A stretch of DNA of 64,000 bases, from NCBI GenBank assembly GCA_024281055.1, contig JAMXLF010000008.1, positions 1 to 64,000 of the forward strand, given 5' to 3'. This document shows, one piece after another, positions 37,729 through 48,005 of the stretch. The translations under genes and the position numbers were made by a program. The notes under the pieces were generated by a model. That model saw only the letters and a program-made list of their open reading frames with translations, was not told the origin of the DNA and searched no databases. Positions within the stretch are counted from its first letter, which is position 1, and every line of letters begins with the position of its first letter. The DNA comes from Geobacteraceae bacterium. GTDB lineage: Bacteria > Desulfobacterota > Desulfuromonadia > Geobacterales > Geobacteraceae.

Positions 37729-38808
37729 TCAACGGTTGACGGTCATGGCGAGCCAAACCCCGGCAGCGGCAAAGATGAAGTTGGCGGCCCACGCCGCGAT
37801 GAGCGGAGGAAGCACGCCGGTCTGGCCGTAGGAGAGGACAAAAGCGTTTGTGAAAAAATAGCTGAAGCCGATGCCGAGGCTCATTCCGATGCCGGCTGCT
37901 GTTCCGCTCGAACGCCCGCCGCGCAGGGCGAAGGGGATGCCGAGGCAGGCCATGATGAGCGAGGAGAAGGGGAGGGAGATGCGGGAGTGCATCTGTGCCA
38001 CGTAACGGACGGGATTGTATCCCCCTCGTTTAAGCTTTTTGCAGTAGCGCCGCAGCTCGAAGAAGCCCATATCGTCGGAGAACTTCTCAATGACCTTGAG
38101 ATCGGAAACCCGGAGGTTGATGGGAAGCGGGGTCTCTTTGGCGGTCGTCGTGCCGGTCACGCCACCCGCGGTGATGTCCCGACAGGTGACATCTTTCAGG
38201 AGGCACCCGCCGTTAACGAAAGCCGCCTGGTCGGCCTCGATCCGTTTCACCGGTTGCATGCCAGGTCCCATGAGCCAGATGGTTACCCCCCGGAGCGTTG
38301 AGGTTGGTGGGTCAAAGAGATGTGCCCGCAGGATGAGAAACGCTTCCCGGTACCAGATATTGCTCTGGCGGAAGAAGGTGCTCGGGCTCTTCTTGGCGAT
38401 CTGCACTTCCTCGATATACTTCATCCGCTCGTTGCTCCGCGGGACGATAAACTCGCCGAGCACAAAGGTAAGAAGGCTCGCTGCCAGGGCAATACCGAGG
38501 ATTGGCGCCACGATTCGCGGCAGACTCATGCCGCAGCTCCGCATGGCGGTGATCTCACTACTTTTGGCGAGAAGACCGAGAGTGAGAAGTGTTGCCATGA
38601 GAACCGCCAGAGGTGTTACCTGAACGACTACTTCCGGGACTTTGCAGAGGAAATAGAGGATAATGGATCCGGGAGCGCCATGGGCAGCGGTGAAGCGCCC
38701 GATTTTTTCGAGAAAATGGATGACCAGGTAGATGGCGAGGAATGCTCCGATGCAGAGCCAGAGCATCCGCAGGTAGATGGAGGCGATGTAGCGGTTTGCG
38801 ATCTTCAC
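37729..38808 (-). CDS. lptG: LPS export ABC transporter permease LptG
   Basis: 359 aa from GTG 38808 (GAGGAG upstream). YjgP/YjgQ family: two membrane helices near the N-terminus, EITAMRSCGMSL, a periplasmic beta-jellyroll domain in the middle, and three or so C-terminal helices. It overlaps the upstream permease by 4 nt (GTGA), so the two are co-translated. LptF and LptG form the inner-membrane half of the LPS export bridge that ends in LptD (3676). Second position suggests LptG, though F and G are hard to tell apart. Confidence 0.88.
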   Translation of the reverse strand: MKIANRYIASIYLRMLWLCIGAFLAIYLVIHFLEKIGRFTAAHGAPGSIILYFLCKVPEVVVQVTPLAVLMATLLTLGLLAKSSEITAMRSCGMSLPRIVAPILGIALAASLLTFVLGEFIVPRSNERMKYIEEVQIAKKSPSTFFRQSNIWYREAFLILRAHLFDPPTSTLRGVTIWLMGPGMQPVKRIEADQAAFVNGGCLLKDVTCRDITAGGVTGTTTAKETPLPINLRVSDLKVIEKFSDDMGFFELRRYCKKLKRGGYNPVRYVAQMHSRISLPFSSLIMACLGIPFALRGGRSSGTAAGIGMSLGIGFSYFFTNAFVLSYGQTGVLPPLIAAWAANFIFAAAGVWLAMTVNR

Positions 38809-39977
38809 GGCGCACTCCTCGGGCGGTCGAGTATCCTGCGTCCCCGCATGATGATGGCCGGTACGAGATCGAAGAACCAGGGCCGCTCTTCCCGTGACGC
38901 TTTCAAAAAGAGGTAGATCCCGGCAATGAAAAAGAGAATATTCGGCAACCACACCGCCGCTGCCGGGTGGACGAAGCCTCGTTCGCCGAGGATTCTCCCT
39001 GCCGAAAGAACGACATAGTAGACGAGGATGACGACAATACTCATGGTGAAGCCTGCTCCCTTGCCGGAACGTTCGTTCTGGATTCCGAGCGGTACGCCGA
39101 TGAGGGCGAAGACAAAGCAGGCGAAAGGAAGGGAAAGGCGGCGGTGGAACTCCAGTTGCAGGTCGCGGAGGATCCTGACGTCGATATGGGATAAGTGCAT
39201 CGTGTTGCGCAGTTCCTTGAAGGTCATGTCGAGTTCATTGGTGAACATCATTCTGTCGGTCGGGAGCAGGTTGATGGAGAGGTCGTAGTCCCGGAACTCG
39301 AGCATGCGATATCCCTTGTTGGCCAGACTGCGGTGGATGCTGCCGTTCTTGAGTTGCAGACGGATTACCCGCGTGGCGGTATCGGCGGCGACCACGCCTT
39401 GTTCGGCGAAAATGGTGGACGGTTCGGCGGGATCCCGTTCATCATAGATGAGAACCCCTGAGAGCGTGTGCTTTTCCGGATCGGACCGCTCGGCATAGAG
39501 AACCACTCCGGGGAAGTCGTCGTTGAAGACCCGTTCCCGGATAGTTGTTGCTGCCCGTGTCTCGATCTCCTCGTAGATGAGCTTTTTGAAAGAGGTGTTG
39601 CCCCAGGGAAGGGCGTAAACGGTAACGAAGGTAGTGGCCAGGTAGGCAAGGAGAGCGCAGCCGAGCACCGGCGGAAGGAGGCTCGTGAGACCAACGCCGC
39701 ATGACTTCATCGCCGTGATCTCGCTATCTGCGGAGAGCCTGCCGAAAGCAAGGAGGAGCGCGAGCAGGAATGCCATCGGGATGGTAACGAGACCGAAGCC
39801 GGGGAGGAGGTAGCAGATGGTGCGGAAGATGTCCGTGAGAGGAACCCCCTTGGCCACCACCAGGTCAGCGATCTTGAGAAGCCGACCCATGATGAGTACG
39901 CCTGTGAAAGTCGCCGTCCCGAGCAGGAACGGAACAGAGATCTCCTTGCAGAGATAAATGTAGAGGGTTTTCTTCAT
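38805..39977 (-). CDS. lptF: LPS export ABC transporter permease LptF
   Basis: 390 aa from ATG 39977; no strong ribosome site, and ATG 39995 is an alternative. Same family and layout as Lpt[21 protein letters not shown] helix, [13 protein letters not shown] loop, a central periplasmic domain and C-terminal helices. Extracts LPS from the inner membrane with LptB2. It starts about 260 nt from rpsB, transcribed divergently. Confidence 0.88.
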   Translation of the reverse strand: MKKTLYIYLCKEISVPFLLGTATFTGVLIMGRLLKIADLVVAKGVPLTDIFRTICYLLPGFGLVTIPMAFLLALLLAFGRLSADSEITAMKSCGVGLTSLLPPVLGCALLAYLATTFVTVYALPWGNTSFKKLIYEEIETRAATTIRERVFNDDFPGVVLYAERSDPEKHTLSGVLIYDERDPAEPSTIFAEQGVVAADTATRVIRLQLKNGSIHRSLANKGYRMLEFRDYDLSINLLPTDRMMFTNELDMTFKELRNTMHLSHIDVRILRDLQLEFHRRLSLPFACFVFALIGVPLGIQNERSGKGAGFTMSIVVILVYYVVLSAGRILGERGFVHPAAAVWLPNILFFIAGIYLFLKASREERPWFFDLVPAIIMRGRRILDRPRSAP

Positions 39978-40099
39978 AACCGATGTATCATACATGAGAT
40001 AAGGAGTGGATGCAAAGACCAAAGTGCGCTCGCAGAAAGCACGGTGGGATGGAGGGCTGGTTGTTCACCGTGGAGGGGAGGAAGCCGGAAAAAATCCCC

Positions 40100-40128
40100 T
40101 TGCCAAACGGGGTTCTCTGTGTTATACA
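40100..40128 (+). promoter_or_regulatory. rpsB promoter
   Basis: TTGCCA (40100-40105), 17-nt spacer, TATACA (40123-40128), giving a ~100-nt leader before rpsB. Confidence 0.6.
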
Positions 40129-40164
40129 GATTTGCTGTTCATAATACGCACGCCTACTGTATAT

Positions 40165-40201
40165 TCCCCGGCGGTGTCCGTCGAGCGGCGGATTCCGGGG
40201 A
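40165..40201 (+). promoter_or_regulatory. rpsB leader hairpin, possible autoregulatory site
   Basis: TCCCCGG (40165-40171) pairs with CCGGGGA (40195-40201), enclosing a smaller CCGTC/GCGG hairpin. It lies inside the predicted mRNA leader, 38 nt before the S2 start. S2 leaders are autoregulatory in several bacteria; binding here is only inferred. Confidence 0.4.
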
Positions 40202-40238
40202 TTCAGGGAGGCGGAGGCACAACCAAAAGGAGAGAATC

Positions 40239-41012
40239 ATGTCGAACATCACTATGAAGGAACTGCTGGAGGCTGGCGTCCACTTCGGCCACCAGACCAA
40301 GAGATGGAACCCGAAGATGAAGCCGTATATCTTTGGGGCACGCAACGGGATTTATATCATCGATCTGCAGAAGACCGTGCGGCTTTTCAAAAATGCCTAC
40401 AATTTCGTTGTGGAAACGGCCCAAGCCGGCGAGAACATGCTGTTTGTGGGGACCAAGAAGCAGGCGCAGGACTCGGTTGCTGAGGAGGCGAGTCGTTGCG
40501 GCATGTTTTATGTTAATCAGCGCTGGCTTGGCGGTATGCTCACCAACTTTGCCACGGTCAAGCAGAGCATCGACCGGCTCAAGCGCCTCGACGCCATGTT
40601 CGCCGATGGTTCCATAGAGTTCTACACCAAGAAGGAGGCGCTCCAACTGGAAAAAGAGCGGCGGAAGCTCGAGAAGACCTTGGGTGGGATCAAGGGGATG
40701 TCGCGGCTTCCCGGGGCGCTTTTCGTTATTGACCCGAAGAACGAGGAGATAGCCGTTGCAGAGGCGAAGAAGCTGGGAATCCCGGTGGTCGCCATCGTCG
40801 ACACCAACTGCGACCCCGATCCAATCGATTACATCATTCCCGGCAATGACGACGCGATCCGGGCGATCAGGCTTCTTACGAGCAAGATGTCCGATGCTGT
40901 TGTTGAGGGTACGCAGGCCCGGGAAACCCGGCTCCAGACCGACAATGAAGGAGAAGAAGCCGAGGGGACAGCGGATGTCGCCGCGGAAGAGACGGCCGCT
41001 GGCGAGGCCTGA
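40239..41012 (+). CDS. rpsB: 30S ribosomal protein S2
   Basis: 257 aa from ATG 40239 (AAAAGGAG 7 nt upstream). [20 protein letters not shown] and [12 protein letters not shown] are S2 signatures, followed by the coiled-coil hairpin rich in Glu/Lys and [12 protein letters not shown]. The C-terminus is an acidic, Ala-rich tail. Starts the rpsB-tsf-pyrH-frr gene order common to many bacteria. Confidence 0.98.
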   Translation: MSNITMKELLEAGVHFGHQTKRWNPKMKPYIFGARNGIYIIDLQKTVRLFKNAYNFVVETAQAGENMLFVGTKKQAQDSVAEEASRCGMFYVNQRWLGGMLTNFATVKQSIDRLKRLDAMFADGSIEFYTKKEALQLEKERRKLEKTLGGIKGMSRLPGALFVIDPKNEEIAVAEAKKLGIPVVAIVDTNCDPDPIDYIIPGNDDAIRAIRLLTSKMSDAVVEGTQARETRLQTDNEGEEAEGTADVAAEETAAGEA

Positions 41013-41125
41013 GATTGCCGATTTTCCCAACCAACGGGAGAGTTCGTCGATCCAGGTAAAGTAAGAATACATCAAGTGAACAACAATGGCCGGCCGGTAA
41101 TGCCGGTCGTCATGTGGAGGATACT

Positions 41126-41776
41126 GTGAGTATTACAGCAGCGCAGGTAAATGAGCTGAGAAAAATCACCGGTGCCGGTCTTATGGACTGCAAGAAGGCG
41201 CTTACGGAGACCGGCGGCGACCAGGAGAAAGCCGTCGACTTTCTGCGGAAAAAAGGACTTGCCGCGGCATCCAAGAAAGCCGGGCGGGTTGCGACGGAGG
41301 GGCTTGTCGGTTCCTACATCCATGCCGGCGGCAAGATTGGCGTGCTCGTCGAAGTGAACTGCGAGACCGATTTCGTGGCCAAAAACGAAAACTTCCAGGC
41401 TTTTGTCAAAGACATCGCCATGCATGTAGCCGCCGCTGCTCCCCAGTATGTGCGTCGCGAAGAAGTTCCGGCCGATGCGCTCGAACGGGAGAAGGAAATC
41501 TATCGGTCCAAAGCCCGCGAAACCGGCAAGCCGGAAAACATCATCGAAAAGATCATCGAGGGGCAGATCAACAAGTTCTATGCCGCTATCTGCCTTCTTG
41601 AGCAGTCTTATGTCAAGGACCCGGACAAGACTATCCAGACATACCTCAACGAGACCATCGCGGCTATCGGTGAAAATATTTCCATACGCCGCTTTGCCAG
41701 GTTCGCTCTTGGCGAGGGATTGGCCAAGAAAGAAACCGATTTCGCCGCTGAGGTTGCGGCGGCGGCCGGCGTCTGA
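41126..41776 (+). CDS. tsf: elongation factor Ts
   Basis: 216 aa from GTG 41126 with GGAGG 7 nt upstream. Nucleotide exchange factor for EF-Tu. N-terminal UBA-like domain [19 protein letters not shown] with the conserved TGAGLMDCK, then [17 protein letters not shown]. The protein is the shorter form lacking part of the second core subdomain (E. coli is 283 aa), as in many non-enteric bacteria. Confidence 0.97.
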   Translation: MSITAAQVNELRKITGAGLMDCKKALTETGGDQEKAVDFLRKKGLAAASKKAGRVATEGLVGSYIHAGGKIGVLVEVNCETDFVAKNENFQAFVKDIAMHVAAAAPQYVRREEVPADALEREKEIYRSKARETGKPENIIEKIIEGQINKFYAAICLLEQSYVKDPDKTIQTYLNETIAAIGENISIRRFARFALGEGLAKKETDFAAEVAAAAGV

Positions 41777-41785
41777 CGGTGCGAC

Positions 41786-41816
41786 AAGCCGGCCATGAAA
41801 ATGGCCGGTTTTTTTG
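41786..41816 (+). terminator. intrinsic terminator after tsf
   Basis: CCGGCCAT (41789-41796), GAAA loop, ATGGCCGG (41801-41808), then eight T. Confidence 0.85.
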
Positions 41817-41849
41817 TGTCCTGTTCACGCTGAGTATGTGGTAAATTAA

Positions 41850-42596
<747 letters not shown>

Positions 42597-42597
42597 C

Positions 42598-43155
42598 ATG
42601 ACCAAGGAAGTCATCAAACATATGAGCGCCCATATGGACAAGACCATCGACGCGCTCCGCAAGGAATACCAGAAGATCCGTACCGGCAGGGCATCGACCT
42701 CTTTGCTCGACGACATAAAGATCGATTATTACGGAACTCCTACACCCCTCAGCCAGGCGGCGACCTTGGCGATTCCCGAACCCCGCACCATAACCCTTCA
42801 ACCATGGGAAGGGAAGTTGATCCCCGTTATCGAAAAAGCGATACTCAATGCCAATCTCGGTCTTACCCCTGCCAATGACGGCAAGGTCATCCGTCTTAAC
42901 CTCCCGCCGCTGACCGAGGAGCGTCGCAAGGAGATTGTGAAGCAGCTGAAAAAGATGGCCGAAGATGCCAAGGTCGCGGTCAGGAATATCCGCCGTGATG
43001 CCATCGATGAGCTGAAGAAGCTGGAGAAAGAGAAAAAGATCTCCGAAGACGACCAGAAAAGGGCGGAAAAAGAAGTGCAGGACGTGACCAACAGTCACGT
43101 TGCCAAGATCGACGACGTTCTTTCCCACAAGGAGAAAGAAGTGCTGGAAGTTTAA
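42598..43155 (+). CDS. frr: ribosome recycling factor
   Basis: 185 aa, one nt after the pyrH stop and preceded by GAAAGGAG. Splits post-termination ribosomes with EF-G. Motifs: [41 protein letters not shown], and the long C-terminal helix [20 protein letters not shown]. Confidence 0.97.
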   Translation: MTKEVIKHMSAHMDKTIDALRKEYQKIRTGRASTSLLDDIKIDYYGTPTPLSQAATLAIPEPRTITLQPWEGKLIPVIEKAILNANLGLTPANDGKVIRLNLPPLTEERRKEIVKQLKKMAEDAKVAVRNIRRDAIDELKKLEKEKKISEDDQKRAEKEVQDVTNSHVAKIDDVLSHKEKEVLEV

Positions 43156-43273
43156 CCGGGGTACGGCGCACCGTATCTCCGTATGCTGTCATTTTTTCCT
43201 TGCACAGCCGTACAAAGTGTGCTTCAATCCCCCCACCCCTGAACTCAAGGGGATTTTTTTTTCCAGGCCTTTC

Positions 43274-44014
43274 ATGAACAATATGCAACAGGAAAAACTT
43301 CCCCGCCATCTCGCAATCATCATGGACGGTAATGGGCGCTGGGCTCGGGAGCGGATGTTGAGGCGGATTGTCGGCCACCAGAAGGGAGTGGAGACAGTCA
43401 GAGGGATCGTCGATGAGTGCTCGCGTCTCGGCATCGGTTTCTTGACGCTGTATGCCTTCTCTGCGGAGAACTGGCTTCGCCCCAAGACTGAGGTGAAGGC
43501 CCTCATGACGCTCCTCAAGAAATACATAAAGGCCGAAACGCCGCGAATGATGAACGACAACGTCCGCTTCAACATTATCGGCAATCGCGATGACCTTCCT
43601 GCCGATGTGAACCGGGCCATCGACGAGGCGATTGCCCGCACAACCGGCAACAGCGGGATGGTCCTGACTCTGGCGCTTTCTTACGGAGCCCGGCAGGAAA
43701 TCGTCCGGGCGGCACGTCTCCTCTCGGCTGACCTGGCCGCGGGTCGGGTAACCGACGGCGAGATCGGTGAAGGGCTGTTTGCCGGCTATCTCTATACGGC
43801 CGGCATTCCCGAGCCGGACTTTCTCATCAGGACCAGCGGTGAGATGCGGATCAGCAACTTTCTTCTCTGGCAACTGGCTTATACGGAGCTTTATTTTTCC
43901 GAGGTGAACTGGCCCGACTTCACCGTTCCGGAGCTCCACAAGGCACTCCGCGATTACCAAGCCAGAGAGAGGCGCTTCGGGCGTACCAGTGATCAACTGC
44001 AAAAGAGGAGTTGA
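43274..44014 (+). CDS. uppS: undecaprenyl diphosphate synthase
   Basis: 246 aa from ATG 43274; ATG 43283 is a second candidate and the ribosome site is weak. Makes the C55 carrier for peptidoglycan and O-antigen. Seen: HLAIIMDGNGRWA with the catalytic Asp, GHQKGVETVR, YAFSAENWLRPKTEV and LIRTSGEMRISNFLLWQLAY. Stop overlaps the next gene start. Confidence 0.95.
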   Translation: MNNMQQEKLPRHLAIIMDGNGRWARERMLRRIVGHQKGVETVRGIVDECSRLGIGFLTLYAFSAENWLRPKTEVKALMTLLKKYIKAETPRMMNDNVRFNIIGNRDDLPADVNRAIDEAIARTTGNSGMVLTLALSYGARQEIVRAARLLSADLAAGRVTDGEIGEGLFAGYLYTAGIPEPDFLIRTSGEMRISNFLLWQLAYTELYFSEVNWPDFTVPELHKALRDYQARERRFGRTSDQLQKRS

Positions 44015-44808
44015 CCATCAAACGACTGCTTACCGGGGCTGTTGCTCTGCCTCTTCTCATCCTGTTGATACTCAAAGGGGGCTTTTCCCTCTTCGCCGGT
44101 CTTGTCATGCTCCTTTCCCTGCTGGGACTCACCGAGTTCTACCGCATGGCCTTTCCCGACCGAAAAGCGGTGGCACTGGTGGCTGCCTTTGGCGGTGCTC
44201 TGCTGCCACTGGCCCTGCTTAACCCGTTTCGCGCTATGTTCGCACTTACCCTGCTGGTCATTCTGTTCGGGGTGATCATTCTCTTCACATTCACTGATGT
44301 TAAGAAAGCGGCGGGCGATATGGCGTTTCTGCTCATGGGCTTTCTCTACGTGCCGCTGCTCCTTGGCCATCTGCTCCTGCTCAGGGACCTGCCCGACGGC
44401 ATACCGTGGATATTTTTGATGATGATCATCGTCATGGGCGGGGATACAGGTGCCTATTATCTCGGCAGCAGCTTTGGCAAACGTAAGCTGTATCCGGCTG
44501 TCAGTCCCAATAAGAGCGTAGAAGGGGCACTGGGGGGCTTGGCCGGCAGCATAACCGGTGCTTTCATCGCCAAAGCCATCTTTTTCCCTGCTCTTTCCGT
44601 TGCCGACTGTCTTGCGACCGCTCTTGTGCTCGGCCTCCTCGGACAGGTGGGAGACCTTTTCGAATCGCTCCTCAAGCGAAGCTTCGGGGTGAAGGACTCC
44701 GGAATGATTGTCCCCGGCCACGGTGGAATACTCGACCGGCTCGACAGCATCCTGTTTGCCTCGCCAGCGGCTTTTTACTACGCTCGCTTCATCTTCATGC
44801 ATCATTAA
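44011..44808 (+). CDS. cdsA: phosphatidate cytidylyltransferase
   Basis: 265 aa counted from TTG 44011. GAGGAG ends at 44010, directly against the TTG; an AUC at 44017 sits 6 nt from it, a normal spacing, so initiation is unclear. Polytopic protein of about eight helices with the CDS signature LKRSFGVKDSG, PGHGGILDRLDS. Makes CDP-diacylglycerol, the substrate of PssA in this window. Confidence 0.92.
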   Translation: MTIKRLLTGAVALPLLILLILKGGFSLFAGLVMLLSLLGLTEFYRMAFPDRKAVALVAAFGGALLPLALLNPFRAMFALTLLVILFGVIILFTFTDVKKAAGDMAFLLMGFLYVPLLLGHLLLLRDLPDGIPWIFLMMIIVMGGDTGAYYLGSSFGKRKLYPAVSPNKSVEGALGGLAGSITGAFIAKAIFFPALSVADCLATALVLGLLGQVGDLFESLLKRSFGVKDSGMIVPGHGGILDRLDSILFASPAAFYYARFIFMHH

Positions 44809-44910
44809 CGATCTGCCGCATGGGCAGACGCCGGATTTGTCTCAAAACTGGCAACCCAGCGTTTGCCTCTCCCGTGCAATGCAGTATGCTTTTGTCATAC
44901 GAGGGTAATC

Positions 44911-46071
44911 ATGAAGAAGCTCAGCATACTTGGTTCTACCGGATCCATCGGTGTCAGTACCCTGGAGATCGTGGCTGCTCATCCTGACCGGTTTGAAGTG
45001 GTGGCGCTTACCGCGGGGAATAACCTGGAACTTTTGCGGCAGCAAATAGAGCGGTTCAGACCGCAACTCGCCGTGGTCCTCACCGAAGCGTCGGCAAAGA
45101 CGCTACGGCAGACACTGTCTGGAGGGAAGACGGAAATCCTCCACGGGGTTCCCGGTCTTATTGCCGCGGCGACCGCGACCGAAACCGAGATGGTAGTTGC
45201 GGCCATAGTGGGGGCGGCGGGACTCGTACCGACTGCTGCAGCTATCAGCGCCGGAAAGGATGTGGCGCTGGCAAACAAGGAAACTCTTGTGACTGCCGGA
45301 CACCTGATCATGGGGATGGTGCGGGAAAAAGGGAATCGACTCTACCCGGTGGACAGCGAACACAGCGCCGTGTTCCAGTCCCTGCAGGGACATCGGGCAG
45401 AGGATGTGAAGCGGATCATCCTCACGGCCTCGGGAGGCCCCTTTTTCAATCTTCCCCCTGTACGGCTGGCGCAGGTTTCCATCGCCGATGCTCTCAATCA
45501 CCCCAATTGGAGTATGGGACAGAAGATAACCATTGATTCGGCCACCATGATGAACAAAGGGCTCGAGGTAATCGAAGCGCGCTGGCTGTTCGACATCCCC
45601 GGGGAGAAAATCGCAGTCAATATCCACCCCCAAAGCATCATCCATTCGATGGTGGAGTATGTGGACGGTTGCGTCATGGCCCAGCTCGGAGTGCCTGACA
45701 TGAAGGCCCCCATCGCCTACGCCCTCACCTATCCGGAACGGGTGTCGACCGGCGTTAAACCGCTCGACCTGACCACCTTGTCCGGTCTCACGTTCTTCGC
45801 TCCGGACAATTCCCGGTTTCCGGCCCTTCGGCTCGCCTATCGGGCACTCTTGGATGGTGAAAGCATGCCCGCTGTCCTCAATGCCGCCAATGAGGTGGCG
45901 GTCGAGGCCTTTCTTGAGGGGAAGATACCGTTCACCGCAATCTCCCGAGCCATCGAGTCCACCATGGATGTTCATCAGCCGCACGTTCTTTCCAGCATCG
46001 AAGAAGTCCTGTCTGTCGACCGCTGGGCCAGGGACAAGACGCGGGAGATGCTATCCCTCTCCCGTTTCTGA
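44911..46071 (+). CDS. dxr: 1-deoxy-D-xylulose-5-phosphate reductoisomerase
   Basis: 386 aa from ATG 44911 (GAGG 6 nt upstream). Second step of the MEP isoprenoid pathway, supplying UppS. NADPH site [17 protein letters not shown], then [26 protein letters not shown] with the metal acids and [20 protein letters not shown]. Upstream of rseP as in many bacteria. Confidence 0.97.
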   Translation: MKKLSILGSTGSIGVSTLEIVAAHPDRFEVVALTAGNNLELLRQQIERFRPQLAVVLTEASAKTLRQTLSGGKTEILHGVPGLIAAATATETEMVVAAIVGAAGLVPTAAAISAGKDVALANKETLVTAGHLIMGMVREKGNRLYPVDSEHSAVFQSLQGHRAEDVKRIILTASGGPFFNLPPVRLAQVSIADALNHPNWSMGQKITIDSATMMNKGLEVIEARWLFDIPGEKIAVNIHPQSIIHSMVEYVDGCVMAQLGVPDMKAPIAYALTYPERVSTGVKPLDLTTLSGLTFFAPDNSRFPALRLAYRALLDGESMPAVLNAANEVAVEAFLEGKIPFTAISRAIESTMDVHQPHVLSSIEEVLSVDRWARDKTREMLSLSRF

Positions 46072-46108
46072 CAAAGCGACTTTAACCCATAAGGGGCAAA
46101 AGTTTATC

Positions 46109-47176
46109 ATGTTCAGCCTGCTATCATTCATTGTTGCACTCGGTATCCTTATTTTTGTCCATGAACTGGGGCATTTCATCGTTGCCAAGCTCTTCGGCGT
46201 CGGTGTGGAGAAGTTCTCACTCGGCTTTGGTCCGAAGATTGTCGGGATAAAGAAGGGGGAAACCGAATATCTGATATCCGCCTTTCCTTTGGGCGGCTAT
46301 GTGAAGATGATTGGCGAGACCGACGAGAACGAGCTGTCGGAGGAAGACCTGAGACGCTCGTTTACCGGCAAGTCGCCGGTGAAGCGGATGGCTATTGTGG
46401 CTGCAGGTCCTCTGTTCAATATACTGTTCGCCTGGCTTGTCTACGTTATGATCCTTGCTACCGGCACCCCATTCGACAGCTCGAGGATACTGGTGGTGAA
46501 AGGCATGCCCGCAGAACGTGTCGGGATCCGGGATAACGATGTGATAACGGCTATAAACGGCAAGCCGGTGCGTCTGTGGGATGATGTGGTACTTGCCGTT
46601 ATCGACAGCAAGGGAAAGCAGGTTGACATCAAGGTACGTCGCGATGGTGCCGATCTTGAATTCCATGTGTTGCCGGAAGTGACGACCGATAAGAACCTGA
46701 TCGGGGAGGCGGTAACGAGTCCGAAGGTCGGGGTAAAACCTTCGGGTGAAAAAGTTGTCGAGCGGTTCGGCCTGGGGCGTGCCTTGGCCATGGGGACCCT
46801 GCAGGTGCTGACCGTGACAAAGCTGATTGCGCTCGTGCTGGTGAAAATCGTGATCGGTGCAATCCCTGCCAAGGGAAACGTCGGTGGTCCGATCAGTATC
46901 GCCGTCGAGGCGGGAAAACAGGCGGCCGCGGGCCTTAGCAGTTTCCTGCTGCTGTTGGCCGGTTTGAGCGTCAATCTGGGAGTGTTGAATCTCCTCCCTA
47001 TTCCTATCCTCGATGGCGGCCATATAGCGTTCAATTTCTGGGAAGCCGTTTTCAGAAAACCAGTCAGTGCGAGGGTTCGGGAAGTTGCCCAGCAGATAGG
47101 GTTGGTGATCCTGGTCGGTCTGATGGCGCTGGCGTTCTATACTGACATCGCGAAATATCTGTTTGGTCAGGGGTGA
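46109..47176 (+). CDS. rseP: site-2 intramembrane zinc metalloprotease RseP
   Basis: 355 aa. Cuts membrane-bound anti-sigma or signal proteins. VHELGHFIVAKLFG gives the HExxH zinc site in the first helix. A single PDZ domain (about residues 125-190; VGIRDNDVITAINGKPVRLW) is seen, and LNLLPIPILDGGHI gives the third ligand. E. coli RseP has two PDZ domains; this shorter form has one. Start ATG 46109; AAGGGG is ~12 nt upstream. Confidence 0.93.
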   Translation: MFSLLSFIVALGILIFVHELGHFIVAKLFGVGVEKFSLGFGPKIVGIKKGETEYLISAFPLGGYVKMIGETDENELSEEDLRRSFTGKSPVKRMAIVAAGPLFNILFAWLVYVMILATGTPFDSSRILVVKGMPAERVGIRDNDVITAINGKPVRLWDDVVLAVIDSKGKQVDIKVRRDGADLEFHVLPEVTTDKNLIGEAVTSPKVGVKPSGEKVVERFGLGRALAMGTLQVLTVTKLIALVLVKIVIGAIPAKGNVGGPISIAVEAGKQAAAGLSSFLLLLAGLSVNLGVLNLLPIPILDGGHIAFNFWEAVFRKPVSARVREVAQQIGLVILVGLMALAFYTDIAKYLFGQG

Positions 47177-47192
47177 CCTGAGAGATGTCCGC

Positions 47193-47885
47193 GTGAAACT
47201 CCTGGCTATCGATACATCTACCAATGCCTGCAGTGTGGCCCTGACCTGCGACGGAGAACTGGTGGCGGAATACCTGTTGAACCAGGGCAAAACCCTATCC
47301 GGCCGCCTCCTGGAATGCATGGATGCGGTGCTCGACGGCGCAGGACTGACCATGGCCGATCTGGACGGTTTCGGAGTGGCCCTCGGGCCAGGCTCCTTCA
47401 CTGGACTGCGAATCGGCGTCGCCACCGTCAAGGGGCTGGCTTTGGCCACGGGGAAGCCGGTGGCCGGTTTTTCCTCCCTGGCCATGCTTGCCATGAACCT
47501 CCCCTGGGCTCCCTTTCCGGTCTGTCCCATGTTCGATGCCAGGAAAGGGGAGGTCTACGCTGCCATTTACGACTGCCGCGGGCTGCCTGAAGCAAGACGT
47601 GCCGATTGTGTCCTTTCTCCGGCAGCTTTTCTCGACAGCATCTCCGGTACCACCATCTTCATCGGCGAGGGTGCGATCCGTTACCGGGATCTTATCGAGG
47701 CGCGCCTCGGCGGGCGTGCTCTTTTTGCACCATCGAGCTTCAACCCGCCTCGGGCCTCCAGCGGGGTCCTTCTGGCTGCGGATGCCTTCCGGCGTGGCGA
47801 CGTTGCCTCTCTCGTCACCCTTTCTCCTGTCTATATCAGGCCTTCCGAAGCGGAGTTGGCCAAGCTGAAGCGGGAAGGCCTATAA
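47193..47885 (+). CDS. tsaB: tRNA N6-threonylcarbamoyladenosine biosynthesis protein TsaB
   Basis: 230 aa from GTG 47193. ASKHA-fold partner of TsaD/TsaE for t6A37 modification of tRNAs. Seen: LLAIDTSTNACSVAL, then GFGVALGPGSFTGLRIGVAT and PVCPMFDARKGEVYAA. The usual YeaZ length is ~230. It ends the rpsB-to-rseP run. Confidence 0.92.
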   Translation: MKLLAIDTSTNACSVALTCDGELVAEYLLNQGKTLSGRLLECMDAVLDGAGLTMADLDGFGVALGPGSFTGLRIGVATVKGLALATGKPVAGFSSLAMLAMNLPWAPFPVCPMFDARKGEVYAAIYDCRGLPEARRADCVLSPAAFLDSISGTTIFIGEGAIRYRDLIEARLGGRALFAPSSFNPPRASSGVLLAADAFRRGDVASLVTLSPVYIRPSEAELAKLKREGL

Positions 47886-47901
47886 CATTATTCTATTGAT
47901 G

Positions 47902-47930
47902 TTGACAGTCGGCGGTTAATGTATTAACGT
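47902..47930 (+). promoter_or_regulatory. ilvD promoter overlapping a palindrome
   Basis: TTGACA (47902-47907), 17-nt spacer, TAACGT (47925-47930). The perfect 6-2-6 inverted repeat GTTAAT-GT-ATTAAC (47915-47928) covers the spacer and the -10 region, a likely repressor site. Confidence 0.5.
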
Positions 47931-48005
47931 ACTAGCTTATTTTCTTCGCGGCGGGTAGTCGTTCAGGTGAATATCCGGGCTCGCCGTTCCGGACAGAGGT
48001 TTTTG

